A stretch of 64,000 nucleotides of DNA from Sulfuricurvum sp. (GTDB taxonomy: Bacteria; Campylobacterota; Campylobacteria; Campylobacterales; Sulfurimonadaceae). A model generated the notes under the pieces. The model worked only from the letters and a program-made list of their open reading frames with translations. It ran no database searches and was not told the origin of the DNA. The position numbers and the translations under genes are program-made. Numbering within the stretch: the stretch's first letter is position 1; each line of letters opens with the position of its first letter. Of the stretch, positions 36,418 to 45,745 are shown one piece after another. Location: assembly GCA_020721585.1 (NCBI GenBank), contig DYMK01000010.1:1-64000 (forward strand). The letters are read 5' to 3'.

Positions 36418-38631
36418 TTTGGAACCATACGGCTCAGAGAAGACCAATTGAAGGGGACCTACAGGACTAAACCACTCTAGCGCAATCCCGTAACCTCCCC
36501 GTTTGATCCCCCCTAAGGTACCTTGTCCAATCATCCCATAGTCAAAAAATGCGGTAGCACGCATTTTGGCTTCAGGAACCAAAGGGACACTGAGCTCAAG
36601 ACTGTTAGAAAACATCTCTGTCCCCCCGATTAAGTCAAGTCTGCCATCTAAATTAGCATCATTTCCATTATTGGGAGCCAATGAATAGCTACGATACCCC
36701 CGCACCGATCCGATTCCCCCCATAAAGAATTTTTCATTGATGGGTAAATTTCCCGTATCCGATGCGTAACTAAAACGGGCTTTGTAGCGGAGAATCAAAT
36801 CAGCATCAATGAATTTTTGGAGACCTTGGTAGATCCCAAAATTGGTACGACTTTTCCAAAAATTAGCCGTTCCCCCCGCTCCCGCTTTTTCAAAGCTTTG
36901 AGAGATGACCATCCCCTCACGCGGAACATAGTAATCATCGGTGTTATCAAAGGTTAGCGACACCATAGGGGCGCTTTTACTGTAATCTTGATAATACAAG
37001 GGGTTGTAAAGGGTAGTATTGGCATCCACATTGCTGTAGCGGTTGTTGGAGTAGTTATACCCCAAATAGCCCGTAATATAACGGTTGAAGCGGTGACCTG
37101 TCCCTACTCCTACCCCTTGTGAATCGATTTTATACCCTGAAGAGGAGGTATAGTCAGTGGAGCTTGAATTGATAGAGAAGTTACCACTAAAATCACTATC
37201 GTTAAGACGAGGGTTGGTGATATTAAACGCATAGTTTTTGGTGAGTTGTGACTTTTGGACATTGACACCCACATGCAATCCGGAACCAAAGATATTGCGG
37301 TCACTAATAGCAGCACTGAGCAATATTCCCCCAAAACTTCCATATCCACCCCCAACTTGGATATTTCCGGTGGGAGCTTCTTTGGCTTGAACCACCAAAT
37401 CCATACTCTCATCACTTAGACGCTTCTCTTCAATGGTATTGCTTTGAAAATACCCTGTACGTCCCAGCGCATTACGGGAATCTTTGAGATTGGTAAGGCT
37501 ATACTGATCTCCCGGAGCTAAATAAAGCTCCCGTCGGACAACACGGTCTAAAGTACGGTTGTTTCCTGAAATAATAACATCATGAATGTGTACTTTTTTA
37601 CCCACGGCGATGCGGTAGATTACCTCAACCGTCTTGCTCTCTTTGTCTTTGCGCAGATCGGGTTGCACTTGGACATAAGCGTACCCCAAATCGGCAATTT
37701 TGGTTTTGATCCGATCGGCATCATCACGGAATGTTTTGATGTTAAAGGGTTTGTTTTTTTCCAATTGGATTACTTTGAGCAGATCTTGATCGTTGATGAC
37801 CGTGGTATCTTGGAATACCAAAATATCCGAGGTTTTATAGACATCCCCCTCAAAAATTGAGTATGCAATAGAGGCCTCATAGTGGTTAAGATCGACGGTG
37901 GTAAAGGGCTGATCCACTTGCGCGTCCAAATACCCTTTTTGCATATAATAGTCACGAATACGCATGGGATCGTATTGGAGTTCGCCCAATTTCATTTTTC
38001 CATCATTACGTCCCCACATCCATCCCATAAACTGGTGCGCTTTATTAGCGATGGTTTTTTCAAACTCTTTGGGATTAACTCCCGAAACTCCCAAATATTT
38101 CAAGGTTTTGATAATAATCGTTCCCCCCTCATTGGCGATGAAGGTGACGTGCATACTTCCATTATCAAGTTTTTTGGTCTCTACTTCTACCACTGAATCA
38201 ATTTTTCCCTCTTGGTTGAGGGCATCTACGATCCGTTTACGGGCATTTTCGATACGAGCGGGATCGTACAGCGTTCCTTTGTCAATTTGAAGAAGGGTCT
38301 TTTTTTCCTCTTCATTATTCTCTTTGTACCCTTTAAGTTCGAGCTTAGAGATAATCGGTTTCTCCTTGAAGTGGAATGTGACTGTTCCATTTTCTTCATC
38401 TGCCCAAATGTCTTCAAAATATCCTTGGTTAAAGAAAATCTTAACGGTTCTATCCATCTCAAAAGGGTCTAAGGGTTGCCCAATTTTTACCGTATTAAGC
38501 CGTTTGGCAACAGCGGAAGAAATATGAACCATCCCATCATAATGAATGGCTTCAACATTTTGAACAGACGCGTGTGCCAAAGCGCAACTTAGCACGACAG
38601 AGAGGGTAATTTTTTTCAAGTTGGAATCCAT
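36367..38631 (-). CDS. bamA: Outer membrane protein assembly factor BamA
   Basis: A protein of 754 residues. The signal peptide ends at a likely AHA-S site near residue 21. Five POTRA repeats span about 22-345, and the remainder is the Omp85 16-strand barrel. The VRGY motif appears in IGSVRGYRSYSLAPN near residue 640, and the chain ends in the expected phenylalanine (FEFTIGQRF). It folds and inserts beta-barrel proteins in the outer membrane. It is transcribed away from tyrA. Confidence 0.95.
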   Translation of the reverse strand: MDSNLKKITLSVVLSCALAHASVQNVEAIHYDGMVHISSAVAKRLNTVKIGQPLDPFEMDRTVKIFFNQGYFEDIWADEENGTVTFHFKEKPIISKLELKGYKENNEEEKKTLLQIDKGTLYDPARIENARKRIVDALNQEGKIDSVVEVETKKLDNGSMHVTFIANEGGTIIIKTLKYLGVSGVNPKEFEKTIANKAHQFMGWMWGRNDGKMKLGELQYDPMRIRDYYMQKGYLDAQVDQPFTTVDLNHYEASIAYSIFEGDVYKTSDILVFQDTTVINDQDLLKVIQLEKNKPFNIKTFRDDADRIKTKIADLGYAYVQVQPDLRKDKESKTVEVIYRIAVGKKVHIHDVIISGNNRTLDRVVRRELYLAPGDQYSLTNLKDSRNALGRTGYFQSNTIEEKRLSDESMDLVVQAKEAPTGNIQVGGGYGSFGGILLSAAISDRNIFGSGLHVGVNVQKSQLTKNYAFNITNPRLNDSDFSGNFSINSSSTDYTSSSGYKIDSQGVGVGTGHRFNRYITGYLGYNYSNNRYSNVDANTTLYNPLYYQDYSKSAPMVSLTFDNTDDYYVPREGMVISQSFEKAGAGGTANFWKSRTNFGIYQGLQKFIDADLILRYKARFSYASDTGNLPINEKFFMGGIGSVRGYRSYSLAPNNGNDANLDGRLDLIGGTEMFSNSLELSVPLVPEAKMRATAFFDYGMIGQGTLGGIKRGGYGIALEWFSPVGPLQLVFSEPYGSKSGDNITHFEFTIGQRF

Positions 38632-38642
38632 TACAGTAAATT

Positions 38643-38660
38643 GGTGCTTATTTTAGCACC
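38643..38660. promoter_or_regulatory. Inverted repeat in the bamA/tyrA divergent gap
   Basis: GGTGCT and AGCACC, six perfect base pairs around a TATTTT loop, 12 bases upstream of the bamA start. It could be an operator or a leader hairpin. Confidence 0.3.
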
Positions 38661-38688
38661 CTAATGGTTAATGTTTCTGTAAATCTGC

Positions 38689-38694
38689 TAGAAT
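38689..38694 (+). promoter_or_regulatory. -10 box of tyrA
   Basis: TAGAAT preceded by TGC, 34 bases before the tyrA ATG; no obvious -35. Confidence 0.4.
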
Positions 38695-38728
38695 ACTGAT
38701 AAACAAGTTATTTTAGTAAAGGTTAAGT

Positions 38729-39565
38729 ATGGACATTGGTATCGTCGGATTGGGGCTGATGGGAGGATCGTTAGCGCTTTCACTGAAAAAGCTCCCCTTC
38801 GTTGCTTCGGTGGTAGGGAGTGATCACAATCGTGAGCATCAACGCATTGCCTTAGAATTGGGATTGGTGGATGCCATTGTCTCTTTTGAAATACTCAAAG
38901 AACGGTGCGATGTCCTCTTTTTTGCCGTTCCTGTCGATGGGGTCATTACGTTACTTCATCAATCCATCGATTTGGCAGGAAGTGATACGACGCTGATTGA
39001 TTTGGGAAGTACCAAAGCCCTTATTGTCGAAGCCATCCCCCCTGAAATCCGCCCTAATGTTGTTGCTGCGCATCCCATGACGGGGACAGAACATTTTGGT
39101 CCCAATGCCGCGTTTGAGGGGCTTTATACCGATAAAGTAGTGGTTTTGTGTGATTTGGAACACAGCGGTGCCATCCAACGCGCCGTAGCTTTGAAGCTTT
39201 TTCGCGCTATTGGGATGCAGATTCACACCATGAATGCTCAACAACACGACCGCCACGCTGCTTTTATTAGCCATATGCCCCATGTCATTTCGTATGCGTT
39301 GGCCAATACCGTCTTGGCCCAAGAGGAAAAAGAGAATATTCTCACCCTTGCCGCGGGGGGATTTCGCTCTATGAGCCGTTTGGCAAAAAGTTCCCCCTCT
39401 ATGTGGGAAGATATTTTTCGTCAAAATCGGGGCAATGTGCTAGAAGCAGTCGAATTATTTCAACAGGAATTAGCAACCCTTAAAGCTGCATTAGAAGCAA
39501 GCGATTACCCGACGTTACACAAAGAGATGAAAGATGCCAATAAACTCTATGAGATTTTCTCCTAA
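38729..39565 (+). CDS. tyrA: Prephenate dehydrogenase
   Basis: A protein of 278 residues with an NAD-binding Rossmann start (IGIVGLGLMGGSLALSLKK). VAAHPMTGTEHFGPNAA near residue 113 is the characteristic substrate segment, and the helical dimerisation half has HAAFISHMPHVISYAL near 172. It decarboxylates and oxidises prephenate to 4-hydroxyphenylpyruvate for tyrosine synthesis. No chorismate mutase or ACT domain is attached, so it is the monofunctional form. It converges with queA. Confidence 0.93.
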   Translation: MDIGIVGLGLMGGSLALSLKKLPFVASVVGSDHNREHQRIALELGLVDAIVSFEILKERCDVLFFAVPVDGVITLLHQSIDLAGSDTTLIDLGSTKALIVEAIPPEIRPNVVAAHPMTGTEHFGPNAAFEGLYTDKVVVLCDLEHSGAIQRAVALKLFRAIGMQIHTMNAQQHDRHAAFISHMPHVISYALANTVLAQEEKENILTLAAGGFRSMSRLAKSSPSMWEDIFRQNRGNVLEAVELFQQELATLKAALEASDYPTLHKEMKDANKLYEIFS

Positions 39566-39592
39566 ATTCCCCTTTAGTAATTTGATTTTTTT

Positions 39593-40621
39593 TTAAAGTA
39601 TCAGCATTGCATCGCCGTACGAAAAAAAGCGATAACCGTGCGCAATTGCCTCTTGATAGATGCGATGAGTCTCTTCCAATCCCACGAACGAGGCGACCAA
39701 CATCAACAGCGTTGATTGGGGGAGATGGAAGTTGGTGAGGAGATGATTGACCCGCAAGGGGGGGTTGTTGGGGTATAAAAAAAGATTGGCTTCCCCTTGA
39801 ATCTCCCCAGTACGGACGTGGTATTCGAGGGTGCGGGTGGAGGTGGTTCCGATGCACAGGAGGGGGAGGGGGTCATGAATCAATGCAAGGGCTTCTTCAC
39901 TGATATGAAAATATTCGGAGTGCATCGGATGGTCGGTGATGATCGCAGCTTCGACGGGTTTGAAGGTGCCTGATCCCACATGCAGGGTCACAAACGCGTG
40001 GGGAAACGTAGCGCACACCCGCTCAAAGAGTGCATCGGTAAAATGAAGCGAGGCAGTAGGGGCAGCTACCGCCCCCTCATGATGGGCAAAGACACTTTGG
40101 TACTCTGTTGCATCCTCACTCTCATCTTCGCGTCCCAAATAAGGGGGGAGCGGGATATGCCCAATGGTCTCTAATAAGGGTAAAAGTGCCTCAAAACGTA
40201 GGGGGTGACCATACTGTTTAAAGGTCACTTCTCTGGAACCATCGTCGTGTAAAGCGGTCACGGTGGCACTAACCCCCTGCTCAAAGTGAAGGTGGGTGCC
40301 TACTTTAACCCGTCCTTTGATGTAGACCGTGAGGGTATAGGCATCCAATGGGCGATTAATGAGCAGTTCAATGGCTCCCCCCGTCGCTTTTTTCCCATAA
40401 AGTCGTGCTTTGATCACTTTGGTATCGTTAAAAATGATCCCACACTCACGCGGTAAAAAGTGTTCCAGCGCATCAAAACGGGCATGGGTGATGGTTTTGT
40501 CATGGCGATTATAGACCAACAATCGGGCGTGGTCTCTGGGATGGAGGGGATGGGTAGCTATAAGCTCAGGGGGGAGCGTATAGTCATAGCTAGCGGTGAG
40601 GAGTGGATCGTGCTTACTCAA
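39593..40621 (-). CDS. queA: S-adenosylmethionine:tRNA ribosyltransferase-isomerase
   Basis: A protein of 342 residues, usual for QueA, which transfers and rearranges the ribose of SAM to make epoxyqueuosine at the wobble base of tRNA. Recognisable blocks: YDYTLPPELIATHPLHPRDHARLLVY at the N-terminus, IIFNDTKVIKARLYG near 70, TASLHFTDALFERV near 185, and LLTNFHLPQSTLLMLV near the end. The start codon is TTG at 40621, overlapping the tatC stop, and no better start is in reach. Confidence 0.93.
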   Translation of the reverse strand: MSKHDPLLTASYDYTLPPELIATHPLHPRDHARLLVYNRHDKTITHARFDALEHFLPRECGIIFNDTKVIKARLYGKKATGGAIELLINRPLDAYTLTVYIKGRVKVGTHLHFEQGVSATVTALHDDGSREVTFKQYGHPLRFEALLPLLETIGHIPLPPYLGREDESEDATEYQSVFAHHEGAVAAPTASLHFTDALFERVCATFPHAFVTLHVGSGTFKPVEAAIITDHPMHSEYFHISEEALALIHDPLPLLCIGTTSTRTLEYHVRTGEIQGEANLFLYPNNPPLRVNHLLTNFHLPQSTLLMLVASFVGLEETHRIYQEAIAHGYRFFSYGDAMLIL

Positions 40622-41400
40622 TCAATCGTCTCTTCTTCATCTTCTTGGCTTGTGGGTTCCTCTTTGGGAGCAGGGTTGACCATACGGACAATAAGGATTG
40701 ACAGCCCGTAGAGGATGACCAAAGGGATCGCCATAAGCAGTTGGGTGAGTACATCCGGTGGGGTAAGAATTGCGGCTACGATAAAAATCAATACCACCGC
40801 ATAACGGAAAAAACCAATCATCGCTTTATCATCAATGAGTCCCAAAAGGGCGAGAAAATAGCACAATACGGGCAGTTCAAAGGCAAGTCCAAACCCCAAC
40901 ATGATTTTGGTGAAAAAATCAATGTAGTCTTCGACATTAATCATCGGGACAAACGAGGCACTCCCAAATCCGATGAGGTACTGAAAGCCAAAGGGGGTGA
41001 CCACATAATAGGCAAACGCCCCCCCTACCAAAAACATCACTGTCCCCCCAAGAACGATGGGGATCATCATCTTTTTTTCATTGGCGTACAATCCAGGGGC
41101 GACAAAAAGCCAAATTTGGGAGAGGATAATGGGGAGTGCCCCTAAAAAAGCGGCAAAAAAGGAGACTTTGATAGCGACAAAGAATGTTCCCCCAATTTGG
41201 GTGGTGGTGGTCATCCCTTTGGCGGCATTCGTCGAGGTTTTGGCAACCAATGCCAAGGCATCATTGAGCGGTTGACTAATCCAATTAAGGAGGGGTTCGT
41301 AATAGTGAAAGGAGATAAGGAACATCACAAGGAGGGCGATAACGCTAATCGCCAATCGTTTTCGTAATTCGGCAAGGTGGGGTTTTAAATCATCAAACAT
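40618..41400 (-). CDS. tatC: Sec-independent protein translocase subunit TatC
   Basis: A protein of 260 residues with six membrane helices. The N-terminal PHLAELRKRLAIS motif, which recognises twin-arginine signal peptides with TatB, is complete. FxxxxPF-type loops follow, with a VTPFGFQYL segment. The C-terminal tail is acidic and Ser/Thr-rich (EEPTSQEDEEETID). It is coupled to tatB upstream (shared base at 41400) and to queA downstream, forming a tatB-tatC-queA unit. tatA is not in the window. Confidence 0.95.
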   Translation of the reverse strand: MFDDLKPHLAELRKRLAISVIALLVMFLISFHYYEPLLNWISQPLNDALALVAKTSTNAAKGMTTTTQIGGTFFVAIKVSFFAAFLGALPIILSQIWLFVAPGLYANEKKMMIPIVLGGTVMFLVGGAFAYYVVTPFGFQYLIGFGSASFVPMINVEDYIDFFTKIMLGFGLAFELPVLCYFLALLGLIDDKAMIGFFRYAVVLIFIVAAILTPPDVLTQLLMAIPLVILYGLSILIVRMVNPAPKEEPTSQEDEEETID

Positions 41401-41774
41401 TAAACGTTCTCTTCAGCGGGCTTAGGTTTTGGGGTAAAGGTGATCACTTCAGGCTCTTTGGGCGCGGTGGTGATGGGGGCTTCGATTTGGGTTTTGATGC
41501 TTTTGATCTCACTGCCCACTTCGGTCATATCGGTCATTTGTTTGAGTTCATCGCTGGCACTCAAAAGGTCATTTTTGTAGGCGATTACCTCTTCTTTCAT
41601 CTGCGTGTACTGCATCTCATCGGCGATGGTCGCTTTGGTCGAGGAGATGGTTTCTTTAACACCACGGATAAATTTGGCGATACTGACCATGGTTTGAGGA
41701 AGTTTATCCGGACCTAAAAAAATAATTGCAACAATGGCGATTACCAAAATTTCACCCAAATCCATACCAAACAT
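41400..41774 (-). CDS. tatB: Sec-independent protein translocase subunit TatB
   Basis: A protein of 124 residues. One N-terminal membrane helix (LGEILVIAIVAIIFLGPDKLP, with the TatB-type GPDKLP hinge) is followed by an amphipathic helix and a long charged tail. The length and the LP hinge favour TatB over TatA. A TAGAAT box in the 48-base gap after hemW may provide a local promoter. The Tat system exports folded, cofactor-loaded proteins. Confidence 0.92.
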   Translation of the reverse strand: MFGMDLGEILVIAIVAIIFLGPDKLPQTMVSIAKFIRGVKETISSTKATIADEMQYTQMKEEVIAYKNDLLSASDELKQMTDMTEVGSEIKSIKTQIEAPITTAPKEPEVITFTPKPKPAEENV

Positions 41775-41822
41775 ACTTTATGACCTATTATTAAAATTGG
41801 GGCAATTCTAGCAAAAAAAGGA

Positions 41823-42884
41823 TTAATATCCCTCAACGCGCAGGGCAATTTCATCGGCGAGGAGGAAATTGGGATTATGGTATCGCCCCTTAGTGTAGTG
41901 TAAGAGCTTCTCTTCACACAGCCATTGTGCCGTTTTGGCTTGCGTTGGGGTGAGAATGGAAGCCTCTACCCCCACACAACTTCTAAACCCCAAAAAAAGT
42001 TTTTCGCTTAGCAACGCGTTGGCTTGGAGGGATTCGGTGTGAATCTCAAGGGGAGAAGCACTGTAACAATCCACATCGGTGGAGGGGTAAAAGCGGGTGT
42101 TTTTCAAAAAACCCACCGCGCCCGCACCTACCCCCATATAATCTTTGTGCTGCCAATAGCCCATATTATGGAGAGAGGGGGTTTTCCCAAAATTGGAAAT
42201 TTCGTACTGCGTAAACCCTCTCGATTCAATTTCACTAAAAAGCCATTGGGTGAGTTCCAACTGTTCTTGGGACATTTGGGGTTTGGTTTCAAAAAGGGTA
42301 TTTTCTTCGATGGTGAGGGCATAGAGGCTAATATGGTCGATGGGGAGGGAAAATGCCATGGTCACATCCGCTAAGAGGCTCTCTTGGGTGTCGCCTATCA
42401 CCCCATAGATAAGGTCACATGAGAGGTGTTTAAACCCAATGGCATGCGCGGTGCGAATCGCATCAATGGCATGGGCGGTGTTGTGGGCGCGCCCTAAGGT
42501 TTTGAGTTTGGTATCCTCAAAACTTTGTACCCCAAAGCTAATGCGATTCACCCCCAGCGCAAACATCCCCTCTAACCAATGCGCCGTGGCACTGTTGGGA
42601 TTGGCCTCACTGGTGATTTCCGCATCGGGGGCTAAAAAGGGTGCTATGGTCGCAAATAGGGGGGCATAGAGTTTTGGGTCAACGGTTGAGGGGGTTCCCC
42701 CTCCGATAAAAACGGTTTCGATGGGATTATCCACACTCACCTCAAAACGGTCAAGCTCATGGAACAATTGGGTATGAAGGGCGTTCATGTAGGCTTCACG
42801 CTGCCCAAATTTATCGACGTAGGAGTTAAACGCGCAATACGAACATTTGCTATCGCAAAAAGGGATATGGAGGTATAAAAGCAT
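41823..42884 (-). CDS. hemW: HemW-like radical SAM protein (coproporphyrinogen III oxidase-like)
   Basis: A protein of 353 residues. The radical-SAM cluster motif CDSKCSYC lies at residues 9-16, and ETVFIGGGTPST near 60 and ISFGVQSFED near 115 are SAM-binding blocks. The length and this HemW-type motif, where an extra cysteine-phenylalanine follows the cluster in HemN, favour HemW, a heme chaperone, over true HemN. The start is fixed by the cluster motif only nine residues in. Its TATAAT lies just five bases before the ATG (next entry). Confidence 0.88.
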   Translation of the reverse strand: MLLYLHIPFCDSKCSYCAFNSYVDKFGQREAYMNALHTQLFHELDRFEVSVDNPIETVFIGGGTPSTVDPKLYAPLFATIAPFLAPDAEITSEANPNSATAHWLEGMFALGVNRISFGVQSFEDTKLKTLGRAHNTAHAIDAIRTAHAIGFKHLSCDLIYGVIGDTQESLLADVTMAFSLPIDHISLYALTIEENTLFETKPQMSQEQLELTQWLFSEIESRGFTQYEISNFGKTPSLHNMGYWQHKDYMGVGAGAVGFLKNTRFYPSTDVDCYSASPLEIHTESLQANALLSEKLFLGFRSCVGVEASILTPTQAKTAQWLCEEKLLHYTKGRYHNPNFLLADEIALRVEGY

Positions 42885-42889
42885 TGTGT

Positions 42890-42895
42890 ATTATA
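42890..42895 (-). promoter_or_regulatory. -10 box directly upstream of hemW (possible leaderless mRNA)
   Basis: TATAAT on the minus strand ends five bases before the hemW ATG. Transcription normally begins six to seven bases after the box, which would put the first nucleotide at the start codon. Confidence 0.5.
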
Positions 42896-42923
42896 GCATT
42901 GGCACCTTTTAGGCACTTTTGAT

Positions 42924-42929
42924 TATAAT
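42924..42929 (+). promoter_or_regulatory. -10 box of serS-cmoA
   Basis: A perfect TATAAT 36 bases before the serS ATG, back to back with the hemW box; AGGAAA supplies the ribosome binding site. Confidence 0.55.
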
Positions 42930-42965
42930 TAACCTTATTTAAACGCTAACAGGAAACCCCCTATT

Positions 42966-44207
42966 ATGATCGATGTAAAACTTCTTCACAAAAATTTTGA
43001 CGAAACGGTCGCTGCTTTACTGCGTAAAAAAGTGGATGTGACCCTCCTCAATGACCTCAAAACCGCCCATGAAACCCTTAAAAGTGCCAAGCTGGCGTAT
43101 GAGAGTTTACAAGCCAAACAAAATGAACTCAGTCGTCTTTTTGGTCAGTATAAAAAAGAGGGAAAAAATATTGATGCGCTTAAAAATGAGGTGGATAGTA
43201 ATAAAGCCGCATTGGTGACACTCTTGGAGACCCAACGCCTTGCCGAGGACGCTTTGGATGCGATCATTATGACCATCCCCAATCTTCCCGATAGCGATGT
43301 CCCCCACGGAGAAGATGAAAATGACAATGTCGAAATTGCCAAAGTTCTCACCCCAAGAGTCTTTGAATTTCCCATCAAAGACCATGTGGAGTTAGGGGAT
43401 ACCTTGGGGTTGGATTTTGAAGCGGGGGTGAAACTGGCTAAATCCCGTTTTACGGTGATGCGCGGCGATATGGCACGCTTGGAGCGTGCGTTGATTAATT
43501 ATATGTTGGATTTTAATGCCCAACGGGGATTTCATGAGATGTCACTGCCCTACATGGTTAATGCCGATATGCTTCGGGGGACAGGACAACTTCCGAAGTT
43601 TGAAGAGGATTTGTTTAAAATTGGTGATGAGAATCTCTATTTAATCCCCACGGCGGAAGTTCCGTTGACCAATCTTTTGTACGATGAAATTGTCACCGCC
43701 GAAACCCTCCCCATCAAAATGACCGCCCACACCCCCTGTTTTAGAAAAGAAGCGGGCAGCGGCGGACGGGATGTTCGCGGTATGATTCGACAACACCAAT
43801 TTCATAAAGTAGAATTGGTCGCCATTACCCATCCTGACCAGAGTGATGACATGCTCAACGAAATGGTGCAATGCGCATCGGATTTGCTCACGTCTTTGGA
43901 ATTACCGCACCGTTTGGTCACCTTGTGTGATGGGGATATGGGGTTTTCCGCGGCAAAAACGATCGATATTGAGGTGTGGATTCCCAGCCAAAATACCTAT
44001 CGTGAGATCAGTTCGGTCTCCAATACCCGTGATTTCCAAGCACGTCGTGCCAAAATTCGGTTCAAAGAGGGGAAAACCAACTCTTTGGTGCATACCCTCA
44101 ATGGTTCGAGTTTAGCGGTGGGTCGTACCATGGTAGCGTTGATCGAAAATGGCCAACACGAAGATGGAACCCTCACACTCCCCACCGTTCTTGATCGTTA
44201 CCTCTAA
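42966..44207 (+). CDS. serS: Seryl-tRNA synthetase
   Basis: A protein of 413 residues. The N-terminal long coiled-coil arm (residues about 25-105) that grips tRNA-Ser is followed by the class II core: TGQLPKFEEDLFK near 223, motif 2 FRKEAGSGGRDVRGMIRQHQFHKVE near 260, and motif 3 NGSSLAVGRTMVALIENGQ near 380. Also charges tRNA-Sec where present. cmoA follows after five bases. Confidence 0.97.
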   Translation: MIDVKLLHKNFDETVAALLRKKVDVTLLNDLKTAHETLKSAKLAYESLQAKQNELSRLFGQYKKEGKNIDALKNEVDSNKAALVTLLETQRLAEDALDAIIMTIPNLPDSDVPHGEDENDNVEIAKVLTPRVFEFPIKDHVELGDTLGLDFEAGVKLAKSRFTVMRGDMARLERALINYMLDFNAQRGFHEMSLPYMVNADMLRGTGQLPKFEEDLFKIGDENLYLIPTAEVPLTNLLYDEIVTAETLPIKMTAHTPCFRKEAGSGGRDVRGMIRQHQFHKVELVAITHPDQSDDMLNEMVQCASDLLTSLELPHRLVTLCDGDMGFSAAKTIDIEVWIPSQNTYREISSVSNTRDFQARRAKIRFKEGKTNSLVHTLNGSSLAVGRTMVALIENGQHEDGTLTLPTVLDRYL

Positions 44208-44212
44208 GTGTT

Positions 44213-44929
44213 ATGAATACCGACACCCTTTTTACCAAGCCCATCGCCAAACAATTTGAGTTTGATGCCGATGTGGCAGCGGTGTTTGATGATATGCTTA
44301 GTCGTTCGGTACCGTTTTACCAAGAATCGCAACGCCTCACCACCCGATTTTGTCTTAATGCCCTTGGAAAAGGGGGAAGAGTGTTGGATCTGGGATGCTC
44401 CACGGCTTCGTTGTTGTTGCAACTTGAACGGGGATTGGGGGAGAAGGCTTCGGTGGAATTGATCGGGTTGGATAACTCATCGGCGATGATTGAGCATGCC
44501 AAAAAAAAATGTGAAGCCTACCAATCCACCATTACGCTGGTCGAAGGGGATATTTTAACCTACCCATTTGGGGTGACCAAAGCGATTTTGTGCAACTACA
44601 CCCTCCAATTTATCCGCCCAATGATGCGGGAAACGTTGGTGCAAAAAGTGTATGATTCACTGGAGAGTGGAGGGGTTTTTATCTTTAGTGAAAAAATTCT
44701 CAGTCCCAATGCGACCCTTAACAAGCAGCTCATTGATTGCTATTATGACTACAAAAAAGCCCAAGGGTACAGCGAATACGAGATCGTCCAAAAGCGAGAA
44801 GCCCTTGAAAATGTCCTTATCCCTTACACCGTTGAAGAGAATCAACAGATGGTCAAAAAAGTAGGGTTTAGCAGTTGCGATGTGGTGTTTCAATGGGCAA
44901 ATTTCGCGACGTTTATTGCGTGTAAATAA
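44213..44929 (+). CDS. cmoA: Carboxy-S-adenosyl-L-methionine synthase
   Basis: A protein of 238 residues with a class I methyltransferase fold. FDADVAAVFDDMLSRSVPFY near residue 20 is the CmoA-specific opening, VLDLGCSTAS near 60 is motif I, and ILCNYTLQFIRP near 128 follows. CmoA uses prephenate to convert SAM into carboxy-SAM for the wobble modification cmo5U of tRNA. The tyrA substrate prephenate is therefore shared. It ends three bases from the convergent nth gene. cmoB is not in view. Confidence 0.93.
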   Translation: MNTDTLFTKPIAKQFEFDADVAAVFDDMLSRSVPFYQESQRLTTRFCLNALGKGGRVLDLGCSTASLLLQLERGLGEKASVELIGLDNSSAMIEHAKKKCEAYQSTITLVEGDILTYPFGVTKAILCNYTLQFIRPMMRETLVQKVYDSLESGGVFIFSEKILSPNATLNKQLIDCYYDYKKAQGYSEYEIVQKREALENVLIPYTVEENQQMVKKVGFSSCDVVFQWANFATFIACK

Positions 44930-44932
44930 CCA

Positions 44933-45580
44933 TCAGCGCGGTTTAAAACTCTCTTTGGTTTTGCAATAGGGTTGTAAAAAACACTCGGTGTCACATTTGG
45001 GATTTTTAGCGGTGCAGATATAGCGACCAAACAAGACCATAGCTTGATGCAATTGGTGCAAATCACCCTTAAACTTTTTGACCAATGTGGCTTCGGTGGC
45101 GGAGGGGGTAAGATCATCGCTGAGACCCAATCGATGACTCACCCGAAACACATGGGTATCGACCGCCATGAGATTGGCTTGGAGGTATTCGATGAGTACC
45201 ACGTGTGCTGTTTTTTGTCCCACCCCTGCAAGGGTGATAAGCGATTTTTCTTCTAAAGGAATCTCCCCCCCATAGACCTCAACGACCCGTTGTGCCATGG
45301 CGATGAGGTTTAGGGCTTTGTTGTTAAAAAATGAGCAGGTTTGGAGCAGTATTTTGAGTTCATTGAGATCAGCAACCGCTAAATCATGCACGCGGGGATA
45401 GCGTTTAAACAGTGCCGGTGTGATAAGATTGACCCGTTTGTCAGTACATTGGGCTGAGAGGGCAACGGCAATGACCAACTCGTAGGGATTTTGGTAGGTG
45501 AGTTCCGTTACCGCATTGGCGTACCGTTCCAAGAAATGGTGTTTAATCGATGCAATGTCGTTTTTGGTAGCTTTTTTCAT
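44933..45580 (-). CDS. nth: Endonuclease III
   Basis: A protein of 215 residues. The helix-hairpin-helix (LAGVGQKTAHVVLIEY near residue 115) carries the catalytic lysine, and the catalytic aspartate is in AVDTHVFRVSHRLG near 138. It removes oxidised pyrimidines and nicks the abasic site. The C-terminal iron-sulfur loop has four cysteines, but the spacing is C-x6-C-x3-C-x5-C where the classical form has x2 in the middle. Confidence 0.94.
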   Translation of the reverse strand: MKKATKNDIASIKHHFLERYANAVTELTYQNPYELVIAVALSAQCTDKRVNLITPALFKRYPRVHDLAVADLNELKILLQTCSFFNNKALNLIAMAQRVVEVYGGEIPLEEKSLITLAGVGQKTAHVVLIEYLQANLMAVDTHVFRVSHRLGLSDDLTPSATEATLVKKFKGDLHQLHQAMVLFGRYICTAKNPKCDTECFLQPYCKTKESFKPR

Positions 45581-45695
45581 TGATGGTAAGAGATTGCCTA
45601 TTTTTTTGGGTATTGTAGCATCACGTTTTACTCACTTTGATAGAGGAATTAGATTAATTTTTTTAGTTAATATCCCTACTAGATCGGTTTTGTGC

Positions 45696-45701
45696 TACAA
45701 T
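45696..45701 (+). promoter_or_regulatory. -10 box of the first hybrid kinase gene
   Basis: TACAAT preceded by TGTGC, 44 bases before the chosen TTG start. Confidence 0.4.
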
Positions 45702-45745
45702 AGCCCCAAAAGTGGCTAAATTTTTTGTTAGATAGAGGTATCAAT

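Noticed and set aside
45725-45745. TTG at 45725 as start of hybrid kinase 1
   Set aside because: No Shine-Dalgarno precedes it, while the TTG at 45746 has AGAGG at proper distance.
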